A DNA stretch of 64,000 nt from Parabacteroides sp. An277. Its GTDB lineage: Bacteria; Bacteroidota; Bacteroidia; Bacteroidales; Tannerellaceae. The DNA lies in the NCBI RefSeq assembly GCF_002159645.1, contig NZ_NFJB01000001.1, positions 1 to 64,000 of the forward strand, in the 5' to 3' direction. The position numbers and the translations under genes are program-made. This document shows, piece by piece, positions 16,394 to 25,023 of this stretch; the first letter of the stretch is position 1, and each line of letters opens with the position of its first letter. The notes below the pieces were generated by a model. It did no database searches. It was not told the origin of the DNA and saw only the letters and a program-made list of their open reading frames with translations.

Positions 16394-19300
16394 ATGAGTA
16401 AGAAATTTGCCGAGTATTCGAAGTTCGACTTGTCGGACGTGAATAAGGAAATCCTGAAAAAGTGGCAAGACGGCGATGTCTTCCACAAGAGTCTTGAAAT
16501 CCGCGAAGGGCATCCTTCGTTCGTGTTCTATGAAGGGCCTCCTTCTGCGAACGGTATGCCGGGTATCCACCACGTGATTGCGCGCTCTATTAAAGATATT
16601 TTCTGCCGGTACAAGACGATGAAGGGTTTCAAGGTCAATCGTAAAGCCGGTTGGGATACGCACGGGCTTCCGGTGGAGCTGGGCGTAGAAAAGTCGCTGG
16701 GCATTACGAAAGAGGATATCGGCAAGAAGATTTCGGTAGCGGAATATAATGCGGCTTGCCGTAAGGACGTGATGAAGTTCACGAAAGAATGGACAGACCT
16801 GACCGAAAAGATGGGCTATTGGGTCGATTTGGAGAATCCCTACATCACCTATGATAACCGCTACATCGAAACACTCTGGTGGCTCTTGAAGCAGCTTTAC
16901 AACAAAGGATTATTATATAAAGGATATACCATCCAGCCCTATTCGCCGGCAGCCGGTACGGGATTAAGCTCGCACGAGTTGAACCAGCCGGGATGTTATC
17001 GGGACGTAAAGGACTTGACCGCCGTGGCTCAGTTCAAGATGAAGAACCCGAAGCCGGAGATGGCACAGTGGGGTACGCCTTACTTCCTCGCATGGACCAC
17101 TACGCCGTGGACGTTGCCTTCCAATACCGCGCTCTGCGTCGGACCGAAGATCGATTATGTAGCGGTTCAGACCTACAATACTTATACGGGTGAGAAGGAG
17201 ACGGTCGTATTGGCAAAGGCTTTGCTTTATACGCACTTCAACAAGAAGGCAGAGGGCATCGCGTTAGAGGATTACAAGCCGGGCGATAAGTTGGTTCCAT
17301 TCAAGATCGTCGGTGAGTATAAAGGTCCGGATTTGGTGGGCATGGAGTACGAGCAACTCCTCCCGTGGGTTAAACCGGTTGAGTTGGATGAAAACGGGAA
17401 CTGGCGGGATGCTTCGGCGAAGGCTTTCCGGGTAATTCCGGGTGATTATGTAACGACGGAAGATGGTACAGGTATCGTACACATCGCGCCGACCTTTGGT
17501 GCGGACGATGCTTTCGTGGCGAAGGCTGCGGGCATTCCTTCCCTGTTCATGATAAACAAGAAGGGCGAGACGCGTCCGATGGTGGATTTGACGGGTAAGT
17601 TCTACCTGTTGGATGAACTGGATGAGAAGTTCGTGGCGGAATGCGTCGACGTAGAGAAATATAAGGAATATGAAGGCCGGTGGGTGAAGAACGCTTACGA
17701 CCCGCAGTTCACGGTGGATGGCAAGTATGACGAGAAAGCGGCACAGGCGGCTGAATCGCTCGACGTGTACATCTGCATGAAGATGAAGCAGGAGAACAAG
17801 GCTTTCAAGATGGAGAAGCATGTACACAACTATCCGCACTGCTGGCGTACCGACAAGCCGGTGCTCTATTATCCGTTGGATAGCTGGTTCATCCGTTCGA
17901 CGGCTTGCAAGGAGCGGATGATGGAGCTTAACAAGACCATCAACTGGAAACCGGAATCGACCGGTACGGGTCGCTTCGGGAAGTGGCTCGAAAATCTGAA
18001 CGACTGGAACCTGAGCCGTTCGCGCTATTGGGGAACTCCGCTTCCTATCTGGCGCAGCGAAGCAGGCGAAGAGGTTTGCATCGGTTCAGTCGAGGAGCTG
18101 TATAATGAGATTGAGAAGGCGGTGGCTGCCGGTTTCATGACGGAGAATCCTTACAAGAAACTCGGATTTACGCCGAACGTCTATACGAAAGAGAACTATG
18201 AACGAATCGATTTACATCGACCATATGTAGATGACATCGTGTTGGTTTCTCCGACAGGCAAGCCAATGAAACGTGAGGCGGATTTGATTGACGTATGGTT
18301 CGATTCGGGTTCGATGCCTTACGCCCAGCTGCATTATCCGTTCGAGAACAAGGAATTGATTGACCAGCGGACTTATTATCCGGCTGACTTCATCGCGGAG
18401 GGTGTCGACCAGACACGCGGATGGTTCTTTACACTCCATGCGATTGCGACGATGGTGTTCGACAGCGTATCGTTCAAGAATGTGGTATCGAACGGCCTGG
18501 TGTTGGATAAGAATGGCAATAAGATGTCGAAGCGTTTGGGCAATGCCATTGACCCATTCGCTACGATTGAGAAATATGGTTCCGACCCGCTGCGTTGGTA
18601 CATGATTACGAACGCTTCGCCGTGGGACAATCTGAAGTTTGATGTCGAAGGCGTGGAAGAGGTGCGCCGCAAATTCTTCGGTACATTATATAATACCTAT
18701 TCTTTCTTCGCGCTCTATGCGAATGTGGACGGTTTCGACTATTCGCAGCCGGAAGTGGCGTGGGAAAAGCGTCCGGAAATCGACCGCTGGATTCTCTCGC
18801 TCCTCAATAGCTTGGTGAAGGATGTGGACAACTTCCTGAACACGTACGAGCCAACCCGCGCCGGACGTGCGATTTCCGACTTCGTGAACGACCACTTGAG
18901 CAACTGGTACGTCCGTCTAAACCGCAAACGCTTCTGGCAAGGCGGACTGACGGAAGATAAGCTCTCGGCTTACCAGACTTTGTACACTTGCTTGGAGACG
19001 GTGGCGAAGCTGATGGCTCCTATCGCCCCGTTCTATGCCGACAAGCTGTTCTGCGATTTGATTGCCGTAACAGGCCGCGAGCAGGTAGCGTCGGTTCACC
19101 TCTCCGACTTCCCGGTTTGCCACGAAGCCTTCATCGACAAGGCATTGGAGGAACGGATGCAGATGGCACAGGATATTTCGTCGATGGTGTTGGCATTGCG
19201 CCGCAAGGTGAATATCAAGGTGCGCCAGCCGCTCCATGTGCTGATGGTTCCGGTGGTGGACGCACACCAGCAGGAAAGCATCGAGGCGGTGAAGCCGCTT

Positions 19301-19885
19301 ATCCTGAACGAGGTGAATGTGAAGGACATGAAATTCGTCGACAATACGGCGGGCATCCTCGTAAAGCGCATCAAACCGGACTTCAAGAAATTGGGCCCGC
19401 GTTACGGCAAAATCATGAAGGCATTGGCGGCGCAAATCCAGCAAATGAGCCAGGAGGACATCAACGCGTTCGAAAAGGCGGGGGTTTTCACGCTCTCGGT
19501 AGAGGGGCAAGAGGCTGTCATCGAGCGTGCGGATGTGGAAATCATCTCCGAAGATATTCCGGGATGGCTGGTTGCCAACGAAGGTCGCCTCACGGTGGCT
19601 TTGGATATCACCATCACGGATGATTTGAAGAAAGAGGGCTTGGCGCGCGAACTGGTGAACCGCGTCCAAAACTTGCGCAAGAGCAGCGGGTTCGACATCA
19701 CGGACAAGGTAAATATCACCGTCGCTTCCTCCGCCGAGATGGACGACGCCATCCGTGCCTACCAGGATTACATCGCCACGCAAGTATTGGCCAACAGCAT
19801 CGAAATCGTGCCGGCTCCGGTTGAGGACGCCACGGTGCTCGACTTCGAGGACTTCACTTTGGCGGTGAAAGTCGTGAAGGCATAA
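16394..19885 (+). CDS. ileS: Isoleucyl-tRNA synthetase, long (type 2-like)
   Basis: 1163 residues, longer than the E. coli enzyme. It charges tRNA-Ile. The class I N-terminal signature, normally HxGH, reads GIHH at residues 57-60 (PPSANGMPGIHH). The second signature, NKMSKRLGN, is intact near residue 710. A CP1 editing domain lies in between (TTPWTLPSNTALCVG; GTGIVHIAPTFGADD). The C-terminal extension is of the type seen in eukaryote-like IleRS2. Type 2 enzymes are less sensitive to mupirocin, and a GxHH swap has been linked to very high resistance. A promoter lies upstream and a strong terminator follows. Confidence 0.97.
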   Translation: MSKKFAEYSKFDLSDVNKEILKKWQDGDVFHKSLEIREGHPSFVFYEGPPSANGMPGIHHVIARSIKDIFCRYKTMKGFKVNRKAGWDTHGLPVELGVEKSLGITKEDIGKKISVAEYNAACRKDVMKFTKEWTDLTEKMGYWVDLENPYITYDNRYIETLWWLLKQLYNKGLLYKGYTIQPYSPAAGTGLSSHELNQPGCYRDVKDLTAVAQFKMKNPKPEMAQWGTPYFLAWTTTPWTLPSNTALCVGPKIDYVAVQTYNTYTGEKETVVLAKALLYTHFNKKAEGIALEDYKPGDKLVPFKIVGEYKGPDLVGMEYEQLLPWVKPVELDENGNWRDASAKAFRVIPGDYVTTEDGTGIVHIAPTFGADDAFVAKAAGIPSLFMINKKGETRPMVDLTGKFYLLDELDEKFVAECVDVEKYKEYEGRWVKNAYDPQFTVDGKYDEKAAQAAESLDVYICMKMKQENKAFKMEKHVHNYPHCWRTDKPVLYYPLDSWFIRSTACKERMMELNKTINWKPESTGTGRFGKWLENLNDWNLSRSRYWGTPLPIWRSEAGEEVCIGSVEELYNEIEKAVAAGFMTENPYKKLGFTPNVYTKENYERIDLHRPYVDDIVLVSPTGKPMKREADLIDVWFDSGSMPYAQLHYPFENKELIDQRTYYPADFIAEGVDQTRGWFFTLHAIATMVFDSVSFKNVVSNGLVLDKNGNKMSKRLGNAIDPFATIEKYGSDPLRWYMITNASPWDNLKFDVEGVEEVRRKFFGTLYNTYSFFALYANVDGFDYSQPEVAWEKRPEIDRWILSLLNSLVKDVDNFLNTYEPTRAGRAISDFVNDHLSNWYVRLNRKRFWQGGLTEDKLSAYQTLYTCLETVAKLMAPIAPFYADKLFCDLIAVTGREQVASVHLSDFPVCHEAFIDKALEERMQMAQDISSMVLALRRKVNIKVRQPLHVLMVPVVDAHQQESIEAVKPLILNEVNVKDMKFVDNTAGILVKRIKPDFKKLGPRYGKIMKALAAQIQQMSQEDINAFEKAGVFTLSVEGQEAVIERADVEIISEDIPGWLVANEGRLTVALDITITDDLKKEGLARELVNRVQNLRKSSGFDITDKVNITVASSAEMDDAIRAYQDYIATQVLANSIEIVPAPVEDATVLDFEDFTLAVKVVKA

Positions 19886-19908
19886 AATATAGAGGAAAAT
19901 GAAAGTAT

Positions 19909-19943
19909 GCACGGAGCAGAGTCGGAAAACTTTGTCTCCGTGC
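19909..19943 (+). terminator. ileS terminator
   Basis: GCACGGAG (19909-19916) and CTCCGTGC (19936-19943) form a perfect 8-bp stem followed by TTTTGTGTTT. Confidence 0.85.
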
Positions 19944-19973
19944 TTTTGTGTTTAATTTTAGTACGATAAAAAA

Positions 19974-20165
19974 ATGGCGAAGCGAAGGTTGACCAATAGC
20001 CAGGTGGCGTGTTTGACGCTTTTGTGGGGAATATTGTGTTATATGTTGTTAGCTTACAGTTCGAAGATTACATTTGAGACGATTTTCTGGATTCTTGCGT
20101 CGGGTATCATTGTGTTTGTGCCGATTTATAAAAACGTGCGGGGTAGGAACAGTGACAAATCGTAA
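19974..20165 (+). CDS. Small membrane protein, unknown
   Basis: 63 residues: a basic start MAKRRLTNSQ, a hydrophobic helix at about 11-27, a second at about 33-51, and a basic tail YKNVRGRNSDKS. It looks like a two-helix inner-membrane protein with both ends inside. I do not recognise the family. It lies between the ileS terminator and the promoter of the second GDH with no clear promoter of its own, so expression is uncertain. Confidence 0.55.
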   Translation: MAKRRLTNSQVACLTLLWGILCYMLLAYSSKITFETIFWILASGIIVFVPIYKNVRGRNSDKS

Positions 20166-20222
20166 GTTTTAATTCAGGAAAGAAGAAAAATGACAGAAAA
20201 TAGATATTTATTCTTTCATTTG

Positions 20223-20253
20223 TTTGCTGATAACAAAAAATACTATATCTTTG
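20223..20253 (+). promoter_or_regulatory. Promoter of the second GDH gene
   Basis: TTTG at 20223-20226 and TATCTTTG at 20246-20253 are exactly 19 bp apart, a full consensus match. The start codon is 61 bases further on. Confidence 0.85.
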
Positions 20254-20314
20254 CAACCGAATCAAACGAAATAGGATTCGAATAGTAAGTATCACATTAA
20301 ATATAGAAGAAAAC

Positions 20315-21649
20315 ATGAAAGCTAATGAAGTTTTAGACATGCTGAAACGCCGCTTTCCGAATGAACCGGAATATCATCAGGCAGTTTCAGAAGTATTAGG
20401 GACAATCGAAGAGGTTTACAACGAACATCCGGAGTTTGAAAAGTCGAATCTGATTGAACGCCTTTGCATTCCCGACCGGATTTTCTCATTCCGCGTGACT
20501 TGGGTAGACGACAAAGGACAGGTTCGGACGAACATGGGTTACCGCGTACAGCACAATAACGCCATCGGCCCGTACAAAGGGGGTATCCGTTTCCACGCTT
20601 CGGTAAATCTTTCTATCCTGAAGTTCTTGGCTTTCGAGCAAACCTTTAAGAACTCTTTGACTACGCTTCCGATGGGTGGCGCCAAGGGTGGTTCGGATTT
20701 CAGCCCGCGTGGGAAGAGCAACGCTGAAATCATGCGTTTCTGCCAGGCGTTCGTGACGGAATTGTGGCGTCATATCGGTCCGGATACGGATGTTCCGGCT
20801 GGTGATATTGGTGTAGGCGGACGCGAAGTAGGCTATATGTATGGCATGTACAAGAAGTTGGCACGCGAAAATACAGGTACGTTCACGGGTAAGGGCATCG
20901 AGTTCGGCGGTTCGTTGATTCGTCCGGAGGCTACGGGTTATGGTAACGTTTACTTCCTGCTCCAGATGTTGAAGACGAAAGGTATCGATATCAAGGACAA
21001 GGTGGTTACGGTTTCTGGTTCGGGTAACGTGGCTCAATATACGGTTGAGAAGTTGATTACCTTGGGCGCAAAGGTCGTTACAATGTCCGACTCGGATGGC
21101 TATATTTACGACCCGGATGGTATCGACCGCGAGAAGTTGGATTACATCATGGAATTGAAGAACCTCTATCGTGGACGTATCCGCGAATATGCCGAGAAGT
21201 ATGGCGTGAAGTATGTTCCGGGCGCACGTCCTTGGGGCGAGAAGTGCGACATCGCGATGCCGTCGGCTACGCAGAACGAAATCAATGGCGACGATGCACG
21301 TGCTTTGTTGGCTAACGGTTGCTTCGCTGTATCGGAAGGTGCCAACATGCCTTCTACGCCAGAAGCTATCGACGAGTTCCTCAAGGCGAAGATTCTCTAC
21401 GCTCCGGGCAAGGCTGCCAACGCCGGCGGTGTATCCGTTTCGGGTCTGGAAATGACGCAGAATGCGCAGAAGCTCAGCTGGTCGAGCGAAGAGGTTGACC
21501 AGAAGTTGAAAGACATCATGGCCAATATCCACGAGCAGTGCTTGAAGTATGGCACGCAAGAGGACGGTTACGTCAACTACGTGAAGGGTGCGAACGTGGC
21601 CGGCTTCATGAAGGTAGCCAAGGCTATGATGGCACAAGGCATTTTGTAA
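20315..21649 (+). CDS. gdhA: Glutamate dehydrogenase, NADP-type hexameric
   Basis: 444 residues, a paralogue of the enzyme at 12917. The catalytic lysine is in LPMGGAKGGSDF and the aspartate in VPAGDIGVGG. The cofactor fold reads SGSGNVAQYTVEK followed by VTMSDSDGYIYDPDG, the pattern of NADP-linked enzymes such as E. coli GdhA. I infer an NADPH-dependent assimilatory role, opposite to that of the first GDH. It has a full-consensus promoter. A long hairpin follows the stop. Confidence 0.94.
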   Translation: MKANEVLDMLKRRFPNEPEYHQAVSEVLGTIEEVYNEHPEFEKSNLIERLCIPDRIFSFRVTWVDDKGQVRTNMGYRVQHNNAIGPYKGGIRFHASVNLSILKFLAFEQTFKNSLTTLPMGGAKGGSDFSPRGKSNAEIMRFCQAFVTELWRHIGPDTDVPAGDIGVGGREVGYMYGMYKKLARENTGTFTGKGIEFGGSLIRPEATGYGNVYFLLQMLKTKGIDIKDKVVTVSGSGNVAQYTVEKLITLGAKVVTMSDSDGYIYDPDGIDREKLDYIMELKNLYRGRIREYAEKYGVKYVPGARPWGEKCDIAMPSATQNEINGDDARALLANGCFAVSEGANMPSTPEAIDEFLKAKILYAPGKAANAGGVSVSGLEMTQNAQKLSWSSEEVDQKLKDIMANIHEQCLKYGTQEDGYVNYVKGANVAGFMKVAKAMMAQGIL

Positions 21650-21687
21650 ATTGACAATTGATAATTGACAATTGACAATTTATACTG

Positions 21688-21727
21688 GGGGAAGGAAGGT
21701 GTCGGATGATCCGCATCTTTCTTCCCC
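21688..21727 (+). terminator. Hairpin after the second GDH
   Basis: GGGGAAG (21688-21694) pairs with CTTCCCC (21721-21727) and the stem continues inward with G-T pairs. No long T-run follows, so termination is likely but not certain. On both sides lie CAATTG-rich repeats (21651-21680 and 21733-21763) that could extend the foldback. Confidence 0.55.
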
Positions 21728-21741
21728 TATTTAATTGTCCA

Positions 21742-22230
21742 TTATCCATTGTCAATTGTCCATTCATAAAGTTCCCGGAAGTTTGTGGGGCGATGCTGGT
21801 GGCGGTATTCTGTCGGTGTGCATCGGAGGCTTTTCCGGAAATAGTGGCTCAGCGAGGAGGCCGACGCGAATCCGCACCGTTTGGCTATCTCCGTATAACT
21901 TAAATCGGTACACGCCAACCACTCGCACGCCCGCATTTGTTGGTATTCCTTAATAAACTCTTTCAACGAGAGACCTGTATGCAAGCGGAAGAGGACGCGG
22001 AAGTCGTTGGGGTTAAGTCCCGTCGATGCGATGAAGTGGCTCGTCTCCAGCCGGCAATCTTTCGCCAACGCTTGCGCCAGGCAGTCCATCAGTTCCGAGC
22101 CCGTCGGCTCGATTTTCTTTTCCACAGGTTCCCAGCGCATCCAGCCGTTGTCGTACGTCACAAACCGTTTAGTCAGGATGGAGACGTAAATGTCTTTCAC
22201 CGTTGTCTGTTTGAATTGAATGGCTTTCAT
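21742..22230 (-). CDS. Short AraC-family transcriptional regulator
   Basis: 162 residues. The C-terminal 100 residues are a two-HTH AraC domain: LFRLHTGLSLKEFIKEYQQM is the first, SYTEIAKRCGFASASSLSHY the second with its usual GF-S turn, followed by FRKSLRCTPTEYR. The N-terminal 60 residues are too short for a cupin sensor domain, so ligand sensing, if any, is minimal. The target is unknown; the divergent neighbour is amgK beyond repeat array R5. Confidence 0.88.
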   Translation of the reverse strand: MKAIQFKQTTVKDIYVSILTKRFVTYDNGWMRWEPVEKKIEPTGSELMDCLAQALAKDCRLETSHFIASTGLNPNDFRVLFRLHTGLSLKEFIKEYQQMRACEWLACTDLSYTEIAKRCGFASASSLSHYFRKSLRCTPTEYRHQHRPTNFRELYEWTIDNG

Positions 22231-22302
22231 TTTTTTCTTTTTGCCTGCAAGATAATGGTTTTTTCCTTAGTAAACAAGTTTTTTGTCAAATAGAAAACAA
22301 AT

Positions 22303-22598
22303 GAACAAAGAAATTTCTATTCTTTGAATACATGGAAAGCTGCGAACAAAGCAATTTCTATTCTTTGAACATATGGAATGCTGCGAACAAAGCAATTTCT
22401 CTTCTTTGAACATATGGAAAGCTGCGAACAAAGCAATTTCTATTCTTTGAATACATGGAATGCTGTGAACAAGGAAATTTCTATTCTTTGAACACATGGA
22501 ATGCTGCGAACAAAGCAATTTCTATTCTTTGAACATATGGAAAGCTGCGAACAAAGCAATTTCTATTCTTTGAACACATGGAAAGCTGCGAACAAAGA
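22303..22598. repeat. 41-bp tandem array R5 (7 units)
   Basis: GAACAAAG recurs at 22303, 22344, 22385, 22426, 22467, 22508, 22549 and 22590, every step exactly 41 bp. Cores are GCAATTTCTATTCTTTGAAC and CATATGGAAAGCTGC, the latter with a CATATG palindrome that varies to CACATG or TACATG. It lies between divergent genes. Confidence 0.97.
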
Positions 22599-22790
22599 GA
22601 CACCGTTTCCGGAATCTTTTTTATTTAGAGATAGAAAGAACCCTGGTTATTGCCTCTGCCGAACGCCGCAGACTTTTCGAAGAGGCTCCCTACCGATTAA
22701 ATGAAAGAACCATGTAGAAAGGAGAGAAAAAGCAGGTTGCCCTTTTCTATTTTCACGATTCTTTATACCTTAGCGGGCAAAAGAACAAGT

Positions 22791-24224
22791 ATGGGAAACA
22801 AAGAAATTTTACAAGAGATGTACCTTTCGCTCGCAGGCGAACCGCCGCAGCAGATGACGGCTTTGCCCGGCGCGGGGTCGAACCGACGGTATTATCGCCT
22901 CGAAGGGAAACGGAGGATGGTAGGTGTGAGGGGGACATCCGCGGAGGAAAACCGGGCGTTTGTGTATATGGCGCGCCATTTCCGGTCGGCGGGATTGCCA
23001 GTGCCGGAAGTTTACGCCGTATCGGACGACGGGTTGTGCTATCTCCAAGAGGATTTGGGCGATACGCTCCTTTTCGATGCCATCCGACCGGGGCGGGAGA
23101 GCGGACAGTTCTCCCCGGAAGAGAAGCAATGGCTGCGCCAGACGATACGCCTCCTCCCGAAATTGCAGTGCGCGGGAGCGAGGAATTTCGACTTTTCCAG
23201 GTGCTACCCGCAAGCGGAATTCGACCGGCGCGCTGTCTTCTGGGATTTGAACTATTTCAAATATTGCTTTTTGAAGGCGACAGGGCTGGAATTCGACGAA
23301 GGACGGCTGGAGGATGATTTCGACCGTTTGGCAGAGGTCCTTTTGGCGGAGCGGACGGATACGTTCATGTACCGGGATTTCCAGTCGCGCAACGTGATGA
23401 TGCGCGCGGGCGCGCCGTGGTTCATCGATTTCCAGGGTGGGCGGCGCGGACCTGTCTACTATGACGTTGCTTCGTTTCTTTGGCAAGCGAAGGCGCACTA
23501 TCCGGACGAATTGCGGGAAGAATTGCTGGCGGACTACCTGGAGGCATTGGCCCGATACCAGACGGTAGACGCCGTCCAATTCCGCCAGCGGCTGCGCCAT
23601 TTTGTGCTCTTCCGCACGCTGCAGGTTTTGGGTGCTTATGGATTTCGCGGCTATTTCGAACGGAAACCACATTTCTTGCAAAGTATTCCTTTTGCGATGG
23701 CAAATTTGCGTCGCCTCTTGGAGCCGGATTTTACGGAATATCCTTACCTTTGCAAGGTCTTAAAAGAATTAACGCAATTGGAAACATTCAATACGCACAA
23801 AACAACCGAGAAGCTGCAGGTAACGATTACCAGTTTCTCTTATAAAAAAGGAATACCGGCCGACGCGTCGGGTCACGGGGGCGGATTCGTGTTCGATTGC
23901 CGTGCCCTCCATAATCCTGGGCGCTACGAACGCTATGCCACGATGACAGGCCGCGACGAGCCCGTTGCCCGATTCTTAGAAGAAGACGGCGAGGTGTATC
24001 CTTTCCTCGCACATGTGTATGCCTTGGTGGATGCCTCGGTAGCGCGTTACCAGGAACGCGGTTTTTCCCACTTGATGGTCTCGTTCGGATGCACAGGCGG
24101 GCAGCATCGTTCCGTTTATGCGGCGCAACGATTGGGGGAACATTTGCGAGACAAATATGATGTGAATATACATATTATACATAGAGAACAGAACATAGAA
24201 GAAAAATGGGAGTCTAATCAATGA
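22791..24224 (+). CDS. amgK: AmgK-like sugar kinase fused to RapZ C-terminal domain
   Basis: About 477 residues from the preferred ATG (an in-frame ATG at 22701 would add 30 unconserved residues). Residues 1-330 are an aminoglycoside-phosphotransferase-fold kinase like AmgK, which phosphorylates MurNAc/GlcNAc at C1 in peptidoglycan recycling: GSNRRYYRLEG, the catalytic loop YRDFQSRNVM at about 194-203 (tyrosine where most kinases have histidine) and metal site FIDFQGG. Residues from about 342 match the C-terminal domain of RapZ, including DCRALHNPGR and GCTGGQHRSV, the region that binds glucosamine-6-phosphate in E. coli RapZ. The N-terminal RapZ ATPase domain is absent. The stop overlaps the murU start (ATGA). 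Confidence 0.9.
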   Translation: MGNKEILQEMYLSLAGEPPQQMTALPGAGSNRRYYRLEGKRRMVGVRGTSAEENRAFVYMARHFRSAGLPVPEVYAVSDDGLCYLQEDLGDTLLFDAIRPGRESGQFSPEEKQWLRQTIRLLPKLQCAGARNFDFSRCYPQAEFDRRAVFWDLNYFKYCFLKATGLEFDEGRLEDDFDRLAEVLLAERTDTFMYRDFQSRNVMMRAGAPWFIDFQGGRRGPVYYDVASFLWQAKAHYPDELREELLADYLEALARYQTVDAVQFRQRLRHFVLFRTLQVLGAYGFRGYFERKPHFLQSIPFAMANLRRLLEPDFTEYPYLCKVLKELTQLETFNTHKTTEKLQVTITSFSYKKGIPADASGHGGGFVFDCRALHNPGRYERYATMTGRDEPVARFLEEDGEVYPFLAHVYALVDASVARYQERGFSHLMVSFGCTGGQHRSVYAAQRLGEHLRDKYDVNIHIIHREQNIEEKWESNQ

Positions 24225-24964
24225 AAGCACTTATCTTTGCCGCCGGAACGGGCAACCGATTGAAGCCCCTTACCGACACCGTACCTAAAGCATTGCTCCC
24301 AGTCGGCGGACGTCCGATGCTGGAGCACGTAATCCTCAAACTCAAAGACGCAGGATTCGACCAAATCACGATTAATATCCACCATTTGGGAGACCAAATC
24401 ATCGATTTCCTCCGGGCGCACGATAACTTCGGTGTGGAAATCCATATCTCCGACGAACGGGAATACCTGCTCGATACAGGCGGAGGCATCAAGCACGCCG
24501 AACCTTTCCTCGACGGGACGGAACCTTTCCTGGTACACAATGTGGATATATTCTCGAACGTCGACCTTCGCCGGTTATACCAAAAACATTTGGAGGGGAA
24601 CGCGCTTTCGACGCTGCTCGTCAGCCAGCGCAAGACCTCCCGCTACCTGCTCTTTGACAAAGAGAACAAACTATGCGGATGGCGCAATCGCGACACGGGC
24701 GAAGTCAAATCCTATTATCCCTATTTCGATCCGGCGCATTATACGGAATATGCCTTTGCCGGTATTCATGTTATCTCGCCGGAGATATTCCGCTGGATGG
24801 AAGAATGGACGGGCAAGTTTTCGATTATCCAATTCTACCTTTCTATTTGCGCGCGGACGAACATTCACGCTTGCGAATTTCCAGGACTCAAGTTGCTGGA
24901 TATCGGAAAGCCGGAAACGTTGGCCGGAGCTGAAACGTGGATAAAGGAAAACCTGATGAATTAA
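24221..24964 (+). CDS. murU: MurU-like sugar-1-phosphate nucleotidyltransferase
   Basis: 247 residues. The N-terminus AAGTGNRLKPLTDTVPKALL is the pyrophosphorylase signature of sugar-nucleotide transferases; LLDTGGGIKHA and FLVHNVDIFSN follow. Its closest known role, given the overlap with an AmgK-like kinase, is UDP transfer to MurNAc-1-phosphate, which yields UDP-MurNAc and bypasses de novo synthesis. Translation is coupled to amgK by a four-base overlap. The specificity for MurNAc and for UTP is inferred from context. Confidence 0.87.
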   Translation: MKALIFAAGTGNRLKPLTDTVPKALLPVGGRPMLEHVILKLKDAGFDQITINIHHLGDQIIDFLRAHDNFGVEIHISDEREYLLDTGGGIKHAEPFLDGTEPFLVHNVDIFSNVDLRRLYQKHLEGNALSTLLVSQRKTSRYLLFDKENKLCGWRNRDTGEVKSYYPYFDPAHYTEYAFAGIHVISPEIFRWMEEWTGKFSIIQFYLSICARTNIHACEFPGLKLLDIGKPETLAGAETWIKENLMN

Positions 24965-25023
24965 AAATGAAAAGTGAGATTGGATTACTCCTTTTAATTG
25001 TGAATTGTTAATTATTCATTGCT

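Noticed and set aside
22267-22704. Open frames through array R5
   Set aside because: Composition follows the DNA repeat, not protein constraints; frames shift as 41 is not divisible by three.
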